From contig CACRSC010000056.1 of the NCBI GenBank assembly GCA_902651635.1, forward strand, positions 25,644 through 89,643: 64,000 nucleotides of DNA. Reading direction: 5' to 3'. The number at the start of each line of letters is the position of its first letter. Position 1 is the first letter of the stretch. The notes under the pieces were generated by a model. The model was given only the letters and a program-made list of their open reading frames with translations. It searched no databases and was not told the origin of the DNA. A program made the position numbers and the translations under genes. This document shows, piece after piece, positions 23,601 through 36,319 of this stretch. The stretch comes from Mastigamoeba balamuthi (lineage: Eukaryota; Evosea; Mastigamoebida; Mastigamoebidae).

Positions 23601-24134
23601 CTCCCTTGTTTCCCTTCTTCTTGCCCCTGCCCGGTGCCTGCTGCGGTACAGCCGATGTCGCCGAGGCCTCTGACTGCTCGGGGAAGTGTGGCGGGTTGCA
23701 GTACTGCTCCAACTCGCGGCGGATCTTGTCGGCACAGGCCTTGATCGGCATGCCAGTGCAGTGGAACCCGAATGGAAACAGCACGTTCTTGCCCTTGAGC
23801 TTCTCGTAGCGAGCAGCAAACTCGGCCTGATGGGGAGCAATTGACAGGGCGGGGGGGACGGGGGGGACTGTTCAGTTGAATTCCGGGCGATCGACGTCAA
23901 GGGAACAAACGGTTGCAGAAATAAGCAATTGGGTGGGCGAGGGCACACCTTGGTGATTGTGAACGAGTGGCCGAGGTGGAGGCAGCCGTTCATGTAGGGG
24001 AAGGGGAACGTCACAAAGTACTTGGGCAGCTCGGCGTCGGCATCGGCCTCGTACAGGCGGGCCTGCTCCCACTCCCTCTGCACATCGAGCTCGATCTTGC
24101 GGAGCCTGTCGCGCTTGGCGGTCGACTGGCACAT
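20635..24134 (-). CDS. LARS: Leucyl-tRNA synthetase, cytosolic type
   Basis: Charges tRNA-Leu in the cytosol. Four exons are predicted: 24134-23949, 23826-23004, 22945-20973 and 20916-20635. The intron at 22946-23003 rebuilds RAARNMAFQGLSK exactly. The last donor has an alternative at 20957. Class I signatures are intact: FPYMNGCLHLGHS (HIGH-type) near 23990 and KMSKS near 21805. The CP1 editing domain is present, with TLRPETMYGQTN and STGVVTSVPSDSPDDY (the editing-site Asp). An insertion rich in Lys and Gly (GRGKKKGNKGEDP) sits after the first half of the catalytic domain. The total of about 1,085 residues fits eukaryotic cytosolic LeuRS. It is divergent from the RNase T2 gene. Confidence 0.93.
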
Positions 24135-24547
24135 TTATATGTGTCAGCAGAGAGCATTAACCAAACGACCAGGCCACGTGGGGAGAGGCAAAGGCGGGGG
24201 TGGACCTTGGGCCTGCTTGTGTCTGTTGTCCTGTTCTCCATATCTCCTTCTCCTTCTTTTAATAGAATTGTGACCCCGAGGACAACTGAGTCCCGACAGG
24301 ATCGGAAAGATACGGATTACCGTCCGTATCTCCTGGCCCCGGAATGAGAACTGGCCTCCAGACCGCTCATCCACAATCCGGGGGGGCTGTGAGCAGCAGT
24401 GGCGCCAGCCGGCAGTATGCGAGGCAGCTCACGGGTCCTCGGGAGCAGAATCAGAAGATACACACCACCCCAGCGGATCTTCTCCCGTGACGCGACTCGT
24501 CACGTCATCGGGGGCTCTTTTACTTCTCGGCCCCCCGCTCCCCACCG
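24135..24547. promoter_or_regulatory. Divergent intergenic region between LeuRS and RNase T2
   Basis: About 410 bp shared by two genes transcribed away from each other, so both promoters should lie here. I see a pyrimidine-rich stretch (about 24237-24262) but no clear TATA box or repeated element. Confidence 0.45.
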
Positions 24548-25794
24548 ATGCCGACGCCGCGCCTGCCGCTGCCCCTGCGCCTCGCCGTCCTCGCGCCCCT
24601 GGTCGCCGTCGCTGCCTGCGCCGCCCCAAAGGTCGCATCAGCGGCGGGCGAGTGCTCGCAGTGCGCCAGCGTCCCCCTGGACCCCAACTGCACGTTCCTG
24701 CCGAGGCCCGAGTGGTCCTTCCTCATGTGCGCCGCCCCTCCGGCCCCGGGACCTCGCTCGAACGCGCGCCGTCGGCAGCGGACCCCCCGGGGGCTCGAGT
24801 GGGGAAGAAATCCGATTTGCTTGGTGTCGCGTCAAATGCAAATGAATTGAACGAATCAGACGAATTGGAGATTCACTTGCGTGCGCTCACAGCTTCGCGA
24901 GCTCGTGGCCGGGGACGTTCTGCCTCGACGGCTGCTGCAAGCTCCCGCCCGGGGTCGACAGCATCAGCCCGGGGTTCACCGTGCGGCGGGGTTGGCTTGC
25001 CCTCCAATTGGAACTCAATGTGAATTCGAATTGCAGATCCACGGACTGTGGCCCAACTACGACGGACTGGCGTACCCCACGTGCTGCGTCTGCCCCTTCA
25101 CTCGCCTGCACGTCGTCACGATGGTAAGCACGGGCCCTCCCGCGTGGCTTTGGTTGTGTGTTGTGTGCCGGAAGAATGGGAATTAATGATGACGTGGGCG
25201 ATGTGGCAGCTGATGCAGGACGACAAGGTCCTCGACAAGCTGCGCCTGTACTGGCCCGTGCTCAAGCGCTGCGACTTCCTGCAGTACGAGTACGACAAGC
25301 ACGGCACCTGCGCCGCCAGCCTCTACGACGGCCCGACGGGCCCCATCGACTACTTCACAGCCGCCCTCAACCTCCAGTGCGCCCGCCGCGCCTTTCCTGG
25401 CACCTTCTCAGAAACCCCCTCTGACGTCGGACACGCCAACAGCGAGCGGTGGGACTTCGAGAAGATTCTCCGGGCTCACGGAATCAAACAGAGCACTGCG
25501 GAGCGGCCGCTGTACTACGACCTCTGGCGCGAGATCCTGCCGGCGATCGAGTCGTCGGTGGGCGCCAAGGTGATCGTGGCCTGCGCAGCGGCCAGGGACG
25601 GCGGCCCCCCGGAGCTGCTGGCCGAGATCCGCGTCTGCGTGGCCCGAGATACCGACCACAAAATCAGCCCTGACGTCATGAACTGCCCCGACGACGTCAT
25701 CGCCAAGGAGACGACGTGCAACGCTGCGCCCCACGGCGTGCGCCTGCCCGCGTTCCCCGAGCTGCGGGGCCACCTGGACTGCCCCTGGCCCTGA
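24548..25794 (+). CDS. Secreted ribonuclease T2
   Basis: Secreted or lysosomal acid endoribonuclease. The start MPTPRLPLPLRLAVLAPLVA gives a signal peptide. Introns at 24727-24892, 24981-25036 and 25124-25209 (or to 25218) rebuild the family landmarks: WSFLIFASSWPGTFC, GFT joined to IHGLWPNYDG (active-site motif 1 with its His), and FLQYEYDKHGTC (motif 2 with Glu and His). The position that is usually His at the start of motif 2 is Tyr, which the family tolerates. Paired Cys (CLDGCC, TCC, KRC) are as expected for a disulphide-bonded secreted enzyme. The length of about 310 residues is normal to slightly long. The C-terminus (PELRGHLDCPWP) is complete. Confidence 0.88.
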
Positions 25795-26002
25795 GTGGAG
25801 GCCCAGCATACGGCCCCTGGACCCCCGGAACGCACCGGCACCGTTCTCTGTGCCGCCCCTTCCCAATTAGGAGATGCGGACAATAACCATAACGGGGCAC
25901 AGCACCATTGAAATCTCCGATAAGGGGCAATGATGGGTTTCCAAATCAATTCAATTCCGGCAATCTGCCGAACTGAGGCGACAGCGGCGCCCGAGCGAGC
26001 CA
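25795..26002. promoter_or_regulatory. Spacer upstream of AC1
   Basis: About 208 bp between the RNase T2 stop and the first AC1 Met, presumably holding the RNase terminator and AC1 promoter. It does not show the upstream blocks shared by AC2-AC4. Confidence 0.4.
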
Positions 26003-29000
26003 ATGCGAGCGGCCCTGACGGCGGCGCCCGGGGACGCGCGGGTGCGGGTGGCAGGGGCGCTGGCAGCGGTGGTGGCGGCGGCGGCCGTGGCGATGGCGGT
26101 GGCGTTGTGGGGGGTCGCGGGCACGCAGCTGCGCGCCATGGAGGGCAGGCAGGCCGCCGCCGAGGCTGCCCTCCTGCACGGCGCCCTCTGCAGCCAGCTC
26201 GACGCCCTCCGCACGCTGCTCCTCCCGCACGCCCACTGGGTGCGCCCGCTCTCACTTTACGGCCACTGTCGCATCGCATCGACGTGCGGGGGGTGGGCGT
26301 CTGCGCCACCTCACGGCACGTCACGTCACGTCACGTCCGCACTAACTCTACTGTCGCATCGCCGAGCCTGGTGGCTGTGCCACCTCACGACACGTCACGC
26401 CACATCACGCCGCGATTGGATGGGGGCCGTGTGCCAAATCGCGACACGTCACGCCAACTCACGACGTCGGCTCCCCCCCCCTCTCGGCGTGAGCGCAGGA
26501 CGCCGTGTATGAGTACCTGGAGCAGAGGGACCCCGTGGGGCCCGTCTGGGTCCTGTTCACGCAGGGCTACGACTTCCTCGAGGCCAACGACCTCGAGGCC
26601 GCCCTCTTCGTGCTGCCCAACGGCACTGTGAGCGCTCTCGGAGGGGTCTGGGGGGGCCCGTGCGCCGTCGTCGCCTCACAGGCAATGAGGCACGCAGATG
26701 CTCAACGGGTTCATGTGGGGGCCGGGCAGGAGAGACAAGGTCAGGGCATCAGAGACCCTCAGCCGGCAGGTCGGCGCCCTCCTCCTGAGCACCGGGTCCT
26801 CCAACGGCCTCTTCTGGATCCCCGAGACGTCAGCAGACACGCGGCTCCCCTGCTCCCGTTGACCCCCCCCCTGCTCTCCGCGCAGAGACACGCCGGTGGT
26901 CGTGCAGTCCGAGGCAGGCCGCCCCTCGTTCGGCACCAGCGACGACGTGGGGTGGGTTGTGTTCGCCAGGAACACGCACTCCCTACTGCGCCCCATCGTG
27001 GAGGTGGCCAACCTCTGCCTCAGCTTGTGCGCCCCTTACTGCGATGGCGGCCGGGGAAATGAGCGGGTATGGCCTCACTGCTCCCACAGCCTCACAAACA
27101 CATCGGACTTTGGGAGCATCTCCGCTGCCTGGGGTGGCAGACCGACCAAGATTGCCGACAGACTGCAGGGTATTCTCCTACGCACTGACGTCTCACTGAG
27201 AGACCCGCAAGACCCAAACGTACAGTACGTTGTGGCAGACTCGTCGGCATTCAGCGGGGCCCAGCTGACATGCTCGAGCGCTGCCAATCAAACGCACGAC
27301 ACGTACCTGGCGACTGGGGTCGTCCTCAGCGACGAGCAGGGCGTGCCCAGGGTCTACACGGTCATTCGCGGCATCCGCTCGGATGCAACGACTCTTAATA
27401 CATGTGCGTGCGGCATGGCATGCACCAGCATTGAGAACTGACCTCTGCTGCGGCAGACAACACGTACATCATCTCCATTTGCTGCTCGGCACTGCTGGCC
27501 ATTGTGGTCCTGGTCTACCTCCTCATGGAGCTCTCTGTGCTCAGGATTCTCTCGCACCTGTCCGCTGACATCATCCAACTGGCCACGAATACGGTGCCTG
27601 CGTGTCGCCTATGGTGCATCTGACCCAATTGTGCAGAGGAAGGGTGAGCGCCTTGCGGTAACGGGCAAGAGTGAGATTCGCAATGTCACACGGGCAGTCA
27701 ACGAGCTCCTGTCTGCCCTGGAGAGAAGAGCACTGTATGCACAGATTCTGTGATGTCACCAACACAGCAAGCAGGCAGACAGAGGTCATAATGCACAGCG
27801 TGTACCCAGAAGAGGTCCTCATCAGAATGAGAAACGGCGAGTCCAACAGCCTGAACTACCCAAGCGCATCTGTTCTCTTTCTGGACATCTGCAACTTCAC
27901 GCTCTGGTGACCGATAGATCCGATCACCACAACCTCACAACTCGATACAGGTCGTCTGCCCTGGATCCCAAAGTGGTGGTCCGATACCTCAACGATCTGT
28001 ACAGCAGAATGGACGACGTTGTCCACAGAAACCACGCCTCCAAAGTGATGACAATCGGAGATGCCTACGGCGAGCCTCTCTCAGCCCCACCCTCCCTTAA
28101 CCGCGTCTTCTCAACTCCACGACTAGTGGTGGCCTGCGGAATCGCCAAAGGGCAGGAAAACAATGCTCATTGTGTAGCAACAATTGCGCTACAATTCTCA
28201 AGGTGCGTCACAGAAACAGCTCGCGGACCAACGCACCAGCAGGCTCTGCGTTGGCAACACCATGGCCGAGTCTGATCGCGAGCTGCAATTCCGGATGGGG
28301 ATAGCGACGGGGTCCTGCAGCAGCGCCATCATCGGCCTCAGGAAGAAGTTCTATGAGCTCTGGGGCCCCTCCGGTTCGTATTCCTTGTTGCTTCCGCCAA
28401 ACTATTGGCTAACGCACAGGCGCAGTCACTCTGAGTCAGCAGATACAGGAGGCGGCCTCCCCTGGCGACATCCTCTGCTGTTCTGCAACTAAAGCAGAAC
28501 TTGAGAGATCTGGTCAGGGACACATCATGCTTCAGCAATCAGTCGCTGCAGATGGTTCTATCCCAGTGTGGAAGTTGTGCTCCATACAGAGCGAGACGCA
28601 GACACCGGATTCAGACACACGGTCTGAGAGCTCCCTGTCCACCACCACCACGGGGCTTCTTAGCATCATGGCGGAGGACATGGCCATCAACTTCGAGTCA
28701 GATGGAGACGAGTGGCTGCTCACGCGACTGCTCAAGTCGCTGCGCCTCGGAGCTGCGGCAGGAATGACGGTCCTGCTGGCCGTGTCGGTTGCTGCTCTGT
28801 CTGTCTTCCTTTCGCTGATGCTCAGCGCATCTGCCAGGGAGCTGATTCAGAACAGGGCAGTCGCTGACGGCACACGGATCTCAAATGTCCTGAACCAGGC
28901 GCTCAATGACCTGATGCTGCAAGGCGGGACCTACGCCTCTTGGGTACGCTGAAAACCAGAGGGACTGCGGCACCACGGCTGACACGAAGGCAGGATGACC

Positions 29001-30843
29001 CAGTGAACTATGTTTCGCAAGGAATGGCTGACGGGAAGTTCTGGGACGACTGGGTAGCCGACGGGTCGGCGTTCGCCCGGGATGGCGTGGACGGAGTCAT
29101 CTACTTTCTGCCAGACGGCACAGTCCTCAACAGCATCGGCTTCAACTACGCAGAATCGAGAGTCCGAAACATCACCTCGGAGGAGATGTCAGCGCTGGCT
29201 GCGGGACTGCTCCAAGGCAGGATGCCCTGGGGATCCAATAACACACGGCAGGTGTACGGCCTTCTCTACGACTCCCAAACGTGAGGAACAGTGCCCAGCA
29301 CCCCGCAGCACTGACAGCGGGCCGCAGGGAGACCACCAGGCTGGCTGCGTCGTACCCGGTGTGCCTGACACAGGAATCCCCTGTTCTGGGGTGGGTCGTG
29401 CTGCTCAAAGACATCGCGAGGCTGCTGCCAGCAAAGGCCGAGATGCTCAACATGTGCCTTGGCTTCCTCAGCAGAGATGACGGCGGGCCATTCAGCGAGC
29501 TCTGGCAGAGCAGCAGGGCCAACGCCATCGGGGACGACGCCCACAGTAAAATGCGTTTGTTTTGCCACAAGCAGCTAACACCGGCTAGGCGATTCGGTGG
29601 CCACTCTGACTGTCGACGGGAGGAGTGTGCAAGGGATAGCCCACTCGTGTCCCCCGGGCTCTGACTACATGAACTCCACCGTCGTGCTGGAGGGAGCCGC
29701 CTTCAGCGACATCGTGCGAACGCCTAAGGAGAGCACAGGGTTCACCAGTCCCCCGCAGAGAGGAAACAGGCAGCTGCTGATGCTGGCGATGCAAGACTCG
29801 AAGCTGCTGTCGGACAAGAGGAGACTGTTCGGTGTGCTCCTCTGCATCGAGATAGCACTGCTGGTGTTTGTGATTGCGGGCAGCACTGCCGCGATGGAGC
29901 TGCTCATCTTCCGAGGGCTGTCGAGGCTGAGCAGGGCCATTGCCACAGGGACCTCCACGTCCAAGGGGTCCGTCACGTTCAGCGGCAACAATCAGCTCCA
30001 GCGGATGGCATACTCGATCAATGTGCTCATCATGTACCGTGATATTCAGCACAAGTAAGCCCACTCTGCCTCGCTCGGCCGGAGCTTCACTGATGCGCCA
30101 ACAGACAGAGCCTCGATGTCATACAAATGCTGTTCCCCGTGCACGTGTTCAGCGCGCTGCAGGAGGGGACCATGCCCAACGAGAGGCACGACATGGCCAG
30201 CATTCTGTTCAGCGATCTCATCGGGTTCAGGGACTGGGCCACTGCGGCGTCGCCCGATGCCGTGTCGCAGTTCCTGAGCAGCTTCACAGAGGGCCTGGAC
30301 GCCGTGGTGGAGCAGTGCTGCGCCACCAAGATCAAGACCATCCTCGACACGTACAGTGAGGGCACCGCCTCCCCATACTCGCACTGTGCGCTGACGTCGC
30401 GCTGCAGTGGCCGCCTCTGGAGTGCCCGCAGCAACGCCGCAGCACGCGCACGTGATGCTGCAGCTGGCCCTGGAGATGCACAAGTACAGCCAGGGCAAGT
30501 CGTTCAGCGGCACCGAGGGCGTCAGCATGCGGATCGGCGTGAGCTCGGGGCCGTGCGCAGGGGGCATCATCGGGAAGCAGAGCTGGGTCTACGATCTCTG
30601 GTCCGACACAGTCAACATGGTGACTACCTCTCCCGACACTTGCCTGTGCATGCGGTCGCTGATGCTCCTGAGCACCAGGCAGCGCGCCTCAAGGCCAAGG
30701 CAGCGCCGGGGACTGTGCTGTGCGACGAGCTGACGTACGCACTGACGGCGGACGCGTACGCCTACGAGGAGGCGCGGGAGGTGGAGCTCAAGGGCAAGGG
30801 CGTCCAGAGAGTTCACACGCTGGTCGGCCCAAGGCCGCTGTGA
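26003..30843 (+). CDS. Twin-sensor, twin-catalytic-domain adenylyl cyclase, AC1
   Basis: Makes cAMP at the plasma membrane (predicted). The order is: membrane helix (VRVAGALAAVVAAAAVAMAV), CHASE4-like ectodomain (DAVYEYLEQRDPVGPVWVLF, ALFVLPNGT), second helix (YIISICCSALLAIVVLVYLL), HAMP-like linker (KSEIRNVTRAVNELLSALE) and cyclase C1 (SVLFLDICNFT, KVMTIGDAYG, then WGPS). The second half repeats this: helix near 28755, ectodomain (DGVIYFLPDGT), helix near 29850, HAMP-like linker and C2 (ILFSDLIGF, KIKTILDTY, LWSDTVNMAARL). C1 keeps both metal Asps but lacks the transition-state Asn/Arg; C2 has Lys, Asp, Asn and Arg. Roughly 18 short introns and about 1,200 residues. It is the most divergent of the four copies, with some splice sites uncertain (near 27050-27200). 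A single gene rather than two is inferred from co-linearity with AC2-AC4. Confidence 0.82.
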
Positions 30844-31445
30844 CCTGCGTCGTCTCCTGGGCACCCCCCGTTCGCTCCGATGCGATGCGGTGTGCGGATG
30901 TCCATGCCTTCTTGACGGCGTTATCAGGCGCTCTGAGCAGTGCCGAACTGTTTCAAAGAGAGCCGATACGAAAGCTCGGGTACCGTCAGTGCGGGTCTTC
31001 TTGTGCCTTTGCGTTCCAGAAGGGCATCGGCCACGGCAGCGCCAGAGTCCCGCGACTCTGTGCCCAGCATCCGCCACCCTACGCCGCTTCGCAAGTCTCT
31101 GTAAGTCTCTGCCAGCGGTCGTGGCTCGCACAGCAAGCGCAGGCAGCTTCCCCCAGATTCCCCAGCCCGTGCCCGATAAGGCGGCTGGCTTCTTTATTTC
31201 TGCCGCCAAGTCTAAATCGGGAGACTGGCCCACATTCCACACAAAGGGCGAGGAGCGGGCACCGGCAGGCCGAGATATGCAGAATAGGTGCGAGGTGGTA
31301 GAACGATTGCTGAAAGTTGGCACGGTAGCCATCCCATTATTAACACAGCAGCGAAAGCTCGCATCAGTGCCAGCCCAGCAAGAGCAGCAAGCTGCGACGT
31401 GGTCTACTCTCCATTCTCTCTCGCTCGAGGGAACGAGGGCTCTGT
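30844..31445. promoter_or_regulatory. Spacer upstream of AC2 with blocks shared by other AC copies
   Basis: Contains a block near 31012-31060 (GTTCCAGAAGGGC) and another near 31167-31180 (CCCGTGCCCGATA). Related blocks precede AC3 (GTTCCAGAAGGGC near 52917; CGTGCCCAATAG near 53066) and, less closely, AC4 (GTTCCAGGAGGGC near 58428). No other gene is seen here. Position and conservation suggest promoter or 5' UTR sequence. Confidence 0.5.
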
Positions 31446-34400
31446 ATGCCAATGGAGAATCACAGCAGCGGGGGCAGGCGCTGCACAGAACACGGCTGCG
31501 CGGGCGCCGCGGGGGACATGCGGAGCCGCGTGGTGGCAGCGCTGGTGGGCGTAGTGGCGGTGGCCGCGGCTGCGATGGCGGCCTCATTCGTGCGCGTCTC
31601 GGCCACGCAGCTGCAGGCCATCGAGGGCGCCCAGGCCTCCTCCGAGGCCGCCATGCTGCGGGGCATGCTTGTCAGCCAGCAGGCTGCCCTGCGCTCCCTG
31701 CTGGTGCCCCTGGCCCACATTGTGAGCTGCTGGTCTTAGTCTCTCTCTTCGCTGCTGACTGAAAATTGGTGTGGGGCACATCCCCGCAGGACGATGTCTA
31801 CAACTACCTGGCGGCACAGGACCCCATGGGGCATTTCTGGATCATGGTGTCGCAGTACTGGGCCCTGCTCGAGACCAACGACCTCGAGGCTGCCCTCTTC
31901 GTGCTGCCAAACGGCACCGTGCGTGGGTCGGTCGTTTGAATTGCTCCCGAAAATTCACTACCGCCTCTGGTTGGCCCTCTTCAGATGCTCAACGGGCTGA
32001 TGTGGGGTCCGGACAGGGCCTCCAAGATCAGGGCCTCGGAGTCCTTGGCCCGGCAGGTCGGTGCCCAGCTGGTCCGCACGGGATCGGCCAGTGGCATCTT
32101 CTGGGTTGCCGAGACGTGCGTGTCCCAGGCGGTGTTGTCCGCAATCCTGACGCTGCACCGCATGACCAGGAACACCGCAGTTGTCGTGCAGACAGAGTAC
32201 GGGCGCCGTGCGATGGCGGCCTCGGAAGACGTGGGGTGGCTCGTATACGCCAGGAATGTGCGGTCAATGATGCGCCCCATCGCAGAGACCTCAAACATCT
32301 GCCTCGCCTTGTGCGGCACACCCACAGTCCTCCCGCTCCCTTGACTCACAGAACCCGGCGCAGGCTCACCAGCACCTCCGAGTGCCACGCAATCAAGGGC
32401 ATCTGGAAGGGCACGCCCGTCCAAGTCGGCCAGCAGTTCTACGGTTCGTCTGGGCTGGAGTTGATCTTTCGCTCACCTCTCCACTTCTTGTGGCACAGAG
32501 GACACGGTCAACCACATGGTGGCCAAGGCGTCGGAGCTCGCCTGCGCGCAGGTGACGTGCTCGAGCGCCTCGAACCAGACGCACGACACGTACCTGGCCA
32601 CAGGAGTTGTCCTCAGCGACGGCGAAGGCGTGGCGCGTGTCTACGCGGTCATTCGCGGCATTCGGTTCGACGCAGAGACCATCGGCACATGTAGCAGACC
32701 TCTGCGGGCCCACAGGAGTTCTCACGCCCCTCGCAGACATGCGGTACATCATCGCCATCTGCTGCAGCGCCCTGGCCGCCATCTTCCTCCTGGTCTACCT
32801 GCTGGTCGAGCTCTCTGTGCTCCGCGTCCTTTCCTCCCTGTCCAGTCAGATCATCCTTGCTGCCACCAATGGGGTGAGGCCACCACTTGCACTCGGTTAC
32901 CGGTGGCGGTCCATCTGATGTGGTGAGTTCAGCGCACAGAGGACCGGATCAAGATACGAGGCAAGAGCGAGATCCGCAACGTGACACGGGCTGTCAACGA
33001 GCTCCTGTCGGCCCTGGAGCGTCGTACAATGTATTCCTCGTGCGTTGCTTTGCTGGGTCTCAACAACTGTAGGCAAACGGAGTTCATCATGCAGAACATC
33101 TACCCGGAAGAGGTTCTCAGGAGGCTCAGGTCCGGGCAGTCGACCAGCCAGACCTTCCAGGACACCTCGGTTCTCTTTGTTGATATCTGCAACTTCACGC
33201 TCTGGTTCACTGGCGACCGGGCACAAGGAAGAACTCACGCCCTCATTAGGTCGTCAGCCCTGGACCCGAAGATCGTGACGAGGTACCTCAACGGGCTCTA
33301 CAGCAGAATGGATGACATCGTGCACATGAACAGGGCCACCAAAGTGATGACCATCGGCGACGCTTACGGTGCGACCATAGCCAGGCCCTCACGGCTGACA
33401 TTCCAACCACCAGTTGTTGCCAGCGGGGTTGCTCAGGGGCAGATCGACTACACGCACGACATTTCAGAGATCGCATTCGCCTTCTCAAGGTTCGCAGGTT
33501 GTTTGCCCTCGAGCGACCCCTTGACGGTTCCACAGGCTCTGCGTTGGCAACACCATGGCTGCGTCCGATCGCGAGCTGCAATTCCGGATGGGGATAGCGA
33601 CGGGGTCCTGCAGCAGCGCCATCATCGGTCTCAAGAAGAAGTTCTACGAGCTCTGGGGCCCCTCCGGTCCGGATTCCTTGTTCCATCGCAGCACCGAGCT
33701 AACTCACAGGCGCAGTGACTCTGAGCCAGCAGATACAGGAGATGGCCAACCCTGGCTCCATCCTCTGCTGCGGCGCGACCAAGGATGCGCTGGAGGCCCG
33801 CAATAAGGGCCACTACCTGTTCGACTCGTTCGTTGATGCCGACGGAAAGATGCACGCCTGGAAATTGAGCTCAGTTGATAACGATCGGGATCTCTTGGAG
33901 ACACAGTCGGAGAGGTCGCTGTCCTCCGCAGGACTGCTGAGTGTCATGGCAGACGACATGTCTGTTATCTACTCTCCAGACGACGGGGAGTCGCTCAGCA
34001 GGCGTGTGCTGCGGTCCCTGCGATTCGGGTCAGTTCTCGGGATCACGGCGCTGCTGGCCGCGTCGATTGTTGCGTTCACCGTGTTCCTGCTGACGATGCT
34101 CGACGCTTCCTCCAGGGAGAGCATCAGGCACAGGGCTGTCGCAGATGGCACGCGGATCTCCAAAGTCCTCAGCGAGGTGCTGACAATCATGCGCCTCGAG
34201 GGCGGCCTGTTCTCTGCTTGGGTAAGGTCTGACCTCACTTTACAGGACTAACTGTTATGCTCGCCGAGCAGACTGCCCCAGTGGACTACGTGTCAGCGGG
34301 CATTCCCGACGGGCAGTTCTGGAAGATGTGGATCGCTGACGGGTCTGTGTTCAACCAGCAGGGCCTGGACGGCATTGTGTACGTTCTGCCCAACGGGACC

Positions 34401-36110
34401 ATCTTCAACAGCCTGGGCTACGACTACGCGACGGCGAGCCTGCGCAACATATCCACGGAGGAAAAAACTGTTCTGTCGGCACAGCTACTTAAAAAAGATG
34501 GGGTGATGTGGGGCATGAAAACCGGGTCTGTCTTTGGTCTTCTGCACGACCCCGAGACGTGAGATTCATCGCCCATCTGAGACAGTCGTCTCACATACTC
34601 ACTGCCAGACGGACAACGCGGCTCGCTGCCTCTGTTCCCGTGCAAATCCAGCCGGGAGCGCCGATTGTGGGGTGGGTTGTTCTGCTGAGAGACGTCACCA
34701 GGCTGCTGTCCGCCAAGGCTGAGATGCTCAACATGTGCATCGGCTTCCTCAGTCTGGATGACGGCGGGCCATTTCACCCTCTTTGGAAGAGCAGCGGTGC
34801 CTCGACTGTCGGCAATGATGCCCTCAGTGCGACTGAAAATAGTCACTTGTTTGAGCACTCATAGCCCACAATCTCAGGTTCTTCGGTAGCCACGTTGACG
34901 ACAAACGGGAAAAGCCGAGTGGCAGGCCTCCCATACGCGTGCCCTAGCGGCTCGGACTACATCAACTCCACAACCGTGTTCGAGGGCACTGTCTTCAGCG
35001 ACCTCGTGAGTAAAAAAGAATTGGTAGTAGATGAGTGCTCTGACCCTCACATACTGCAGAAGGGGGAGAGGCATCTTCTGATGGTCACAATGCATGACGA
35101 CATGCTGCTGTCCAGGGAAAGGACCCTCTTCAACTCGCTCCTGGGCATTGATATTGCACTGCTGGTGTTCGTTTTGGCGGGCAGCATTGCAGCAATGGAG
35201 CTGCTCATCTTCATGGGGCTTTCACGGCTCAGTGGAGCAATCGCTGAAGGGACCTCAACGGCGAAGGGGTCTGTCATCTTCAGTGGCAACAACCAGCTCC
35301 AGCAGATCGCCATATCGATCAACATTCTCATAGAGTCTCGCAATGTCCAGCACAAGTGAGTGCCGCACGCTTGTCATACGGACTGATCGCGAGCACAGAA
35401 AAACGGTTGACATGATTCAGACGCTGTTCCCGCCACACGTGTTCAGCGCGCTGCAGGAGGGGATCATGCCCAACGAGAGGCACGCCATGGCCAGCATTCT
35501 TTTCAGCGACATCATCGGGTTCAGGGACTGGGCCACTGTGGCATCGCCCGATGCCGTGTCGCAGTTCCTGAGCAGCTTCACAGAGGGCCTGGACGCCATC
35601 GTGGAGCAGTGCTGCGCCACCAAGATCAAGACCATCCTCGACATCTACAGTATTCGATCTATCACTTGACGAGAGACTAATTCACTCTGCAGTGGTGGCA
35701 TCTGGAGTGCCCACAGAGACTACAACTCATGCACATATGATACTCAAATTGGCCCTTGAGATACACACGTATAGCCAGGGCAAGTCGTTCAATGGTGACG
35801 AGGGCATCAGCATGCGGATCGGCGTGAGCTCAGGGCCGTGTGCTGGGGGCATCATCGGGAAGCACAACTGGATCTACGACCTCTGGTCTGACACTGTAAA
35901 CATGGTACAAACCACATTAACACGTGCGACTGAGCCCCTGTTCACCAGGCAGCACGCCTCAAGGCCAAGGCGTCGACAGGGACCGTGCTGTGCGACGAGC
36001 AGACTTATGCACTGACAGTGAATGAATATTCGTACGAGGAGCCACGGCAGGTGGAGTTGAAAGGCAAAGGCGTACAGACAGTACACGCCCTAGTTGGATT
36101 AAGGCCATGA
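31446..36110 (+). CDS. Twin-sensor adenylyl cyclase, AC2
   Basis: Same architecture as AC1. The start at 31446 (MPMENHSSGG) has an alternative at the internal Met before RSRVVAAL. First half: helix at about 31520-31600, ectodomain (DVYNYLAAQDPMGHFWIMVS), helix (MRYIIAICCSALAAIFLL), HAMP-like linker and C1 (SVLFVDICNFTLW; KVMTIGDAYG). Second half: helix near 34030-34100, ectodomain (DGIVYVLPNGTIFNS), helix near 35150-35220, HAMP-like linker (NNQLQQIAISINILIES) and C2 (ILFSDIIGF, KIKTILDIY, SDTVNMAARLKAKA). Catalytic residues match AC1. The stop TGA is at 36108-36110. It is probably the source, or closest relative, of the cyclase fragment at 19395-19975. A 46-bp intron at 32691-32736 is identical to those in AC3 and AC4. 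Confidence 0.85.
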
Positions 36111-36319
36111 CTACTACATCAACAGAACTAAAAATTTGTAATTGTGTCATTTGGAAGCAATTACTGACGAAAACTGAACTTAACCTCTCCCAAACGACCC
36201 AAATGGAAGAAGGTAAGCCAAGCAATTAAATAGTTGTTGTTTGTCTGCAATAATGGGCTGGATGTGACCGTAAGATATGTGCAGGCACTTTCCCTGCAGA
36301 ATTGTTGCCATGCTTGGCT

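Noticed and set aside
24548-25794. RNase T2 as inactive because motif 2 lacks its first His
   Set aside because: Tyr at that position occurs within the family; the catalytic Glu and His (E.DKHG) and the motif 1 His are intact.
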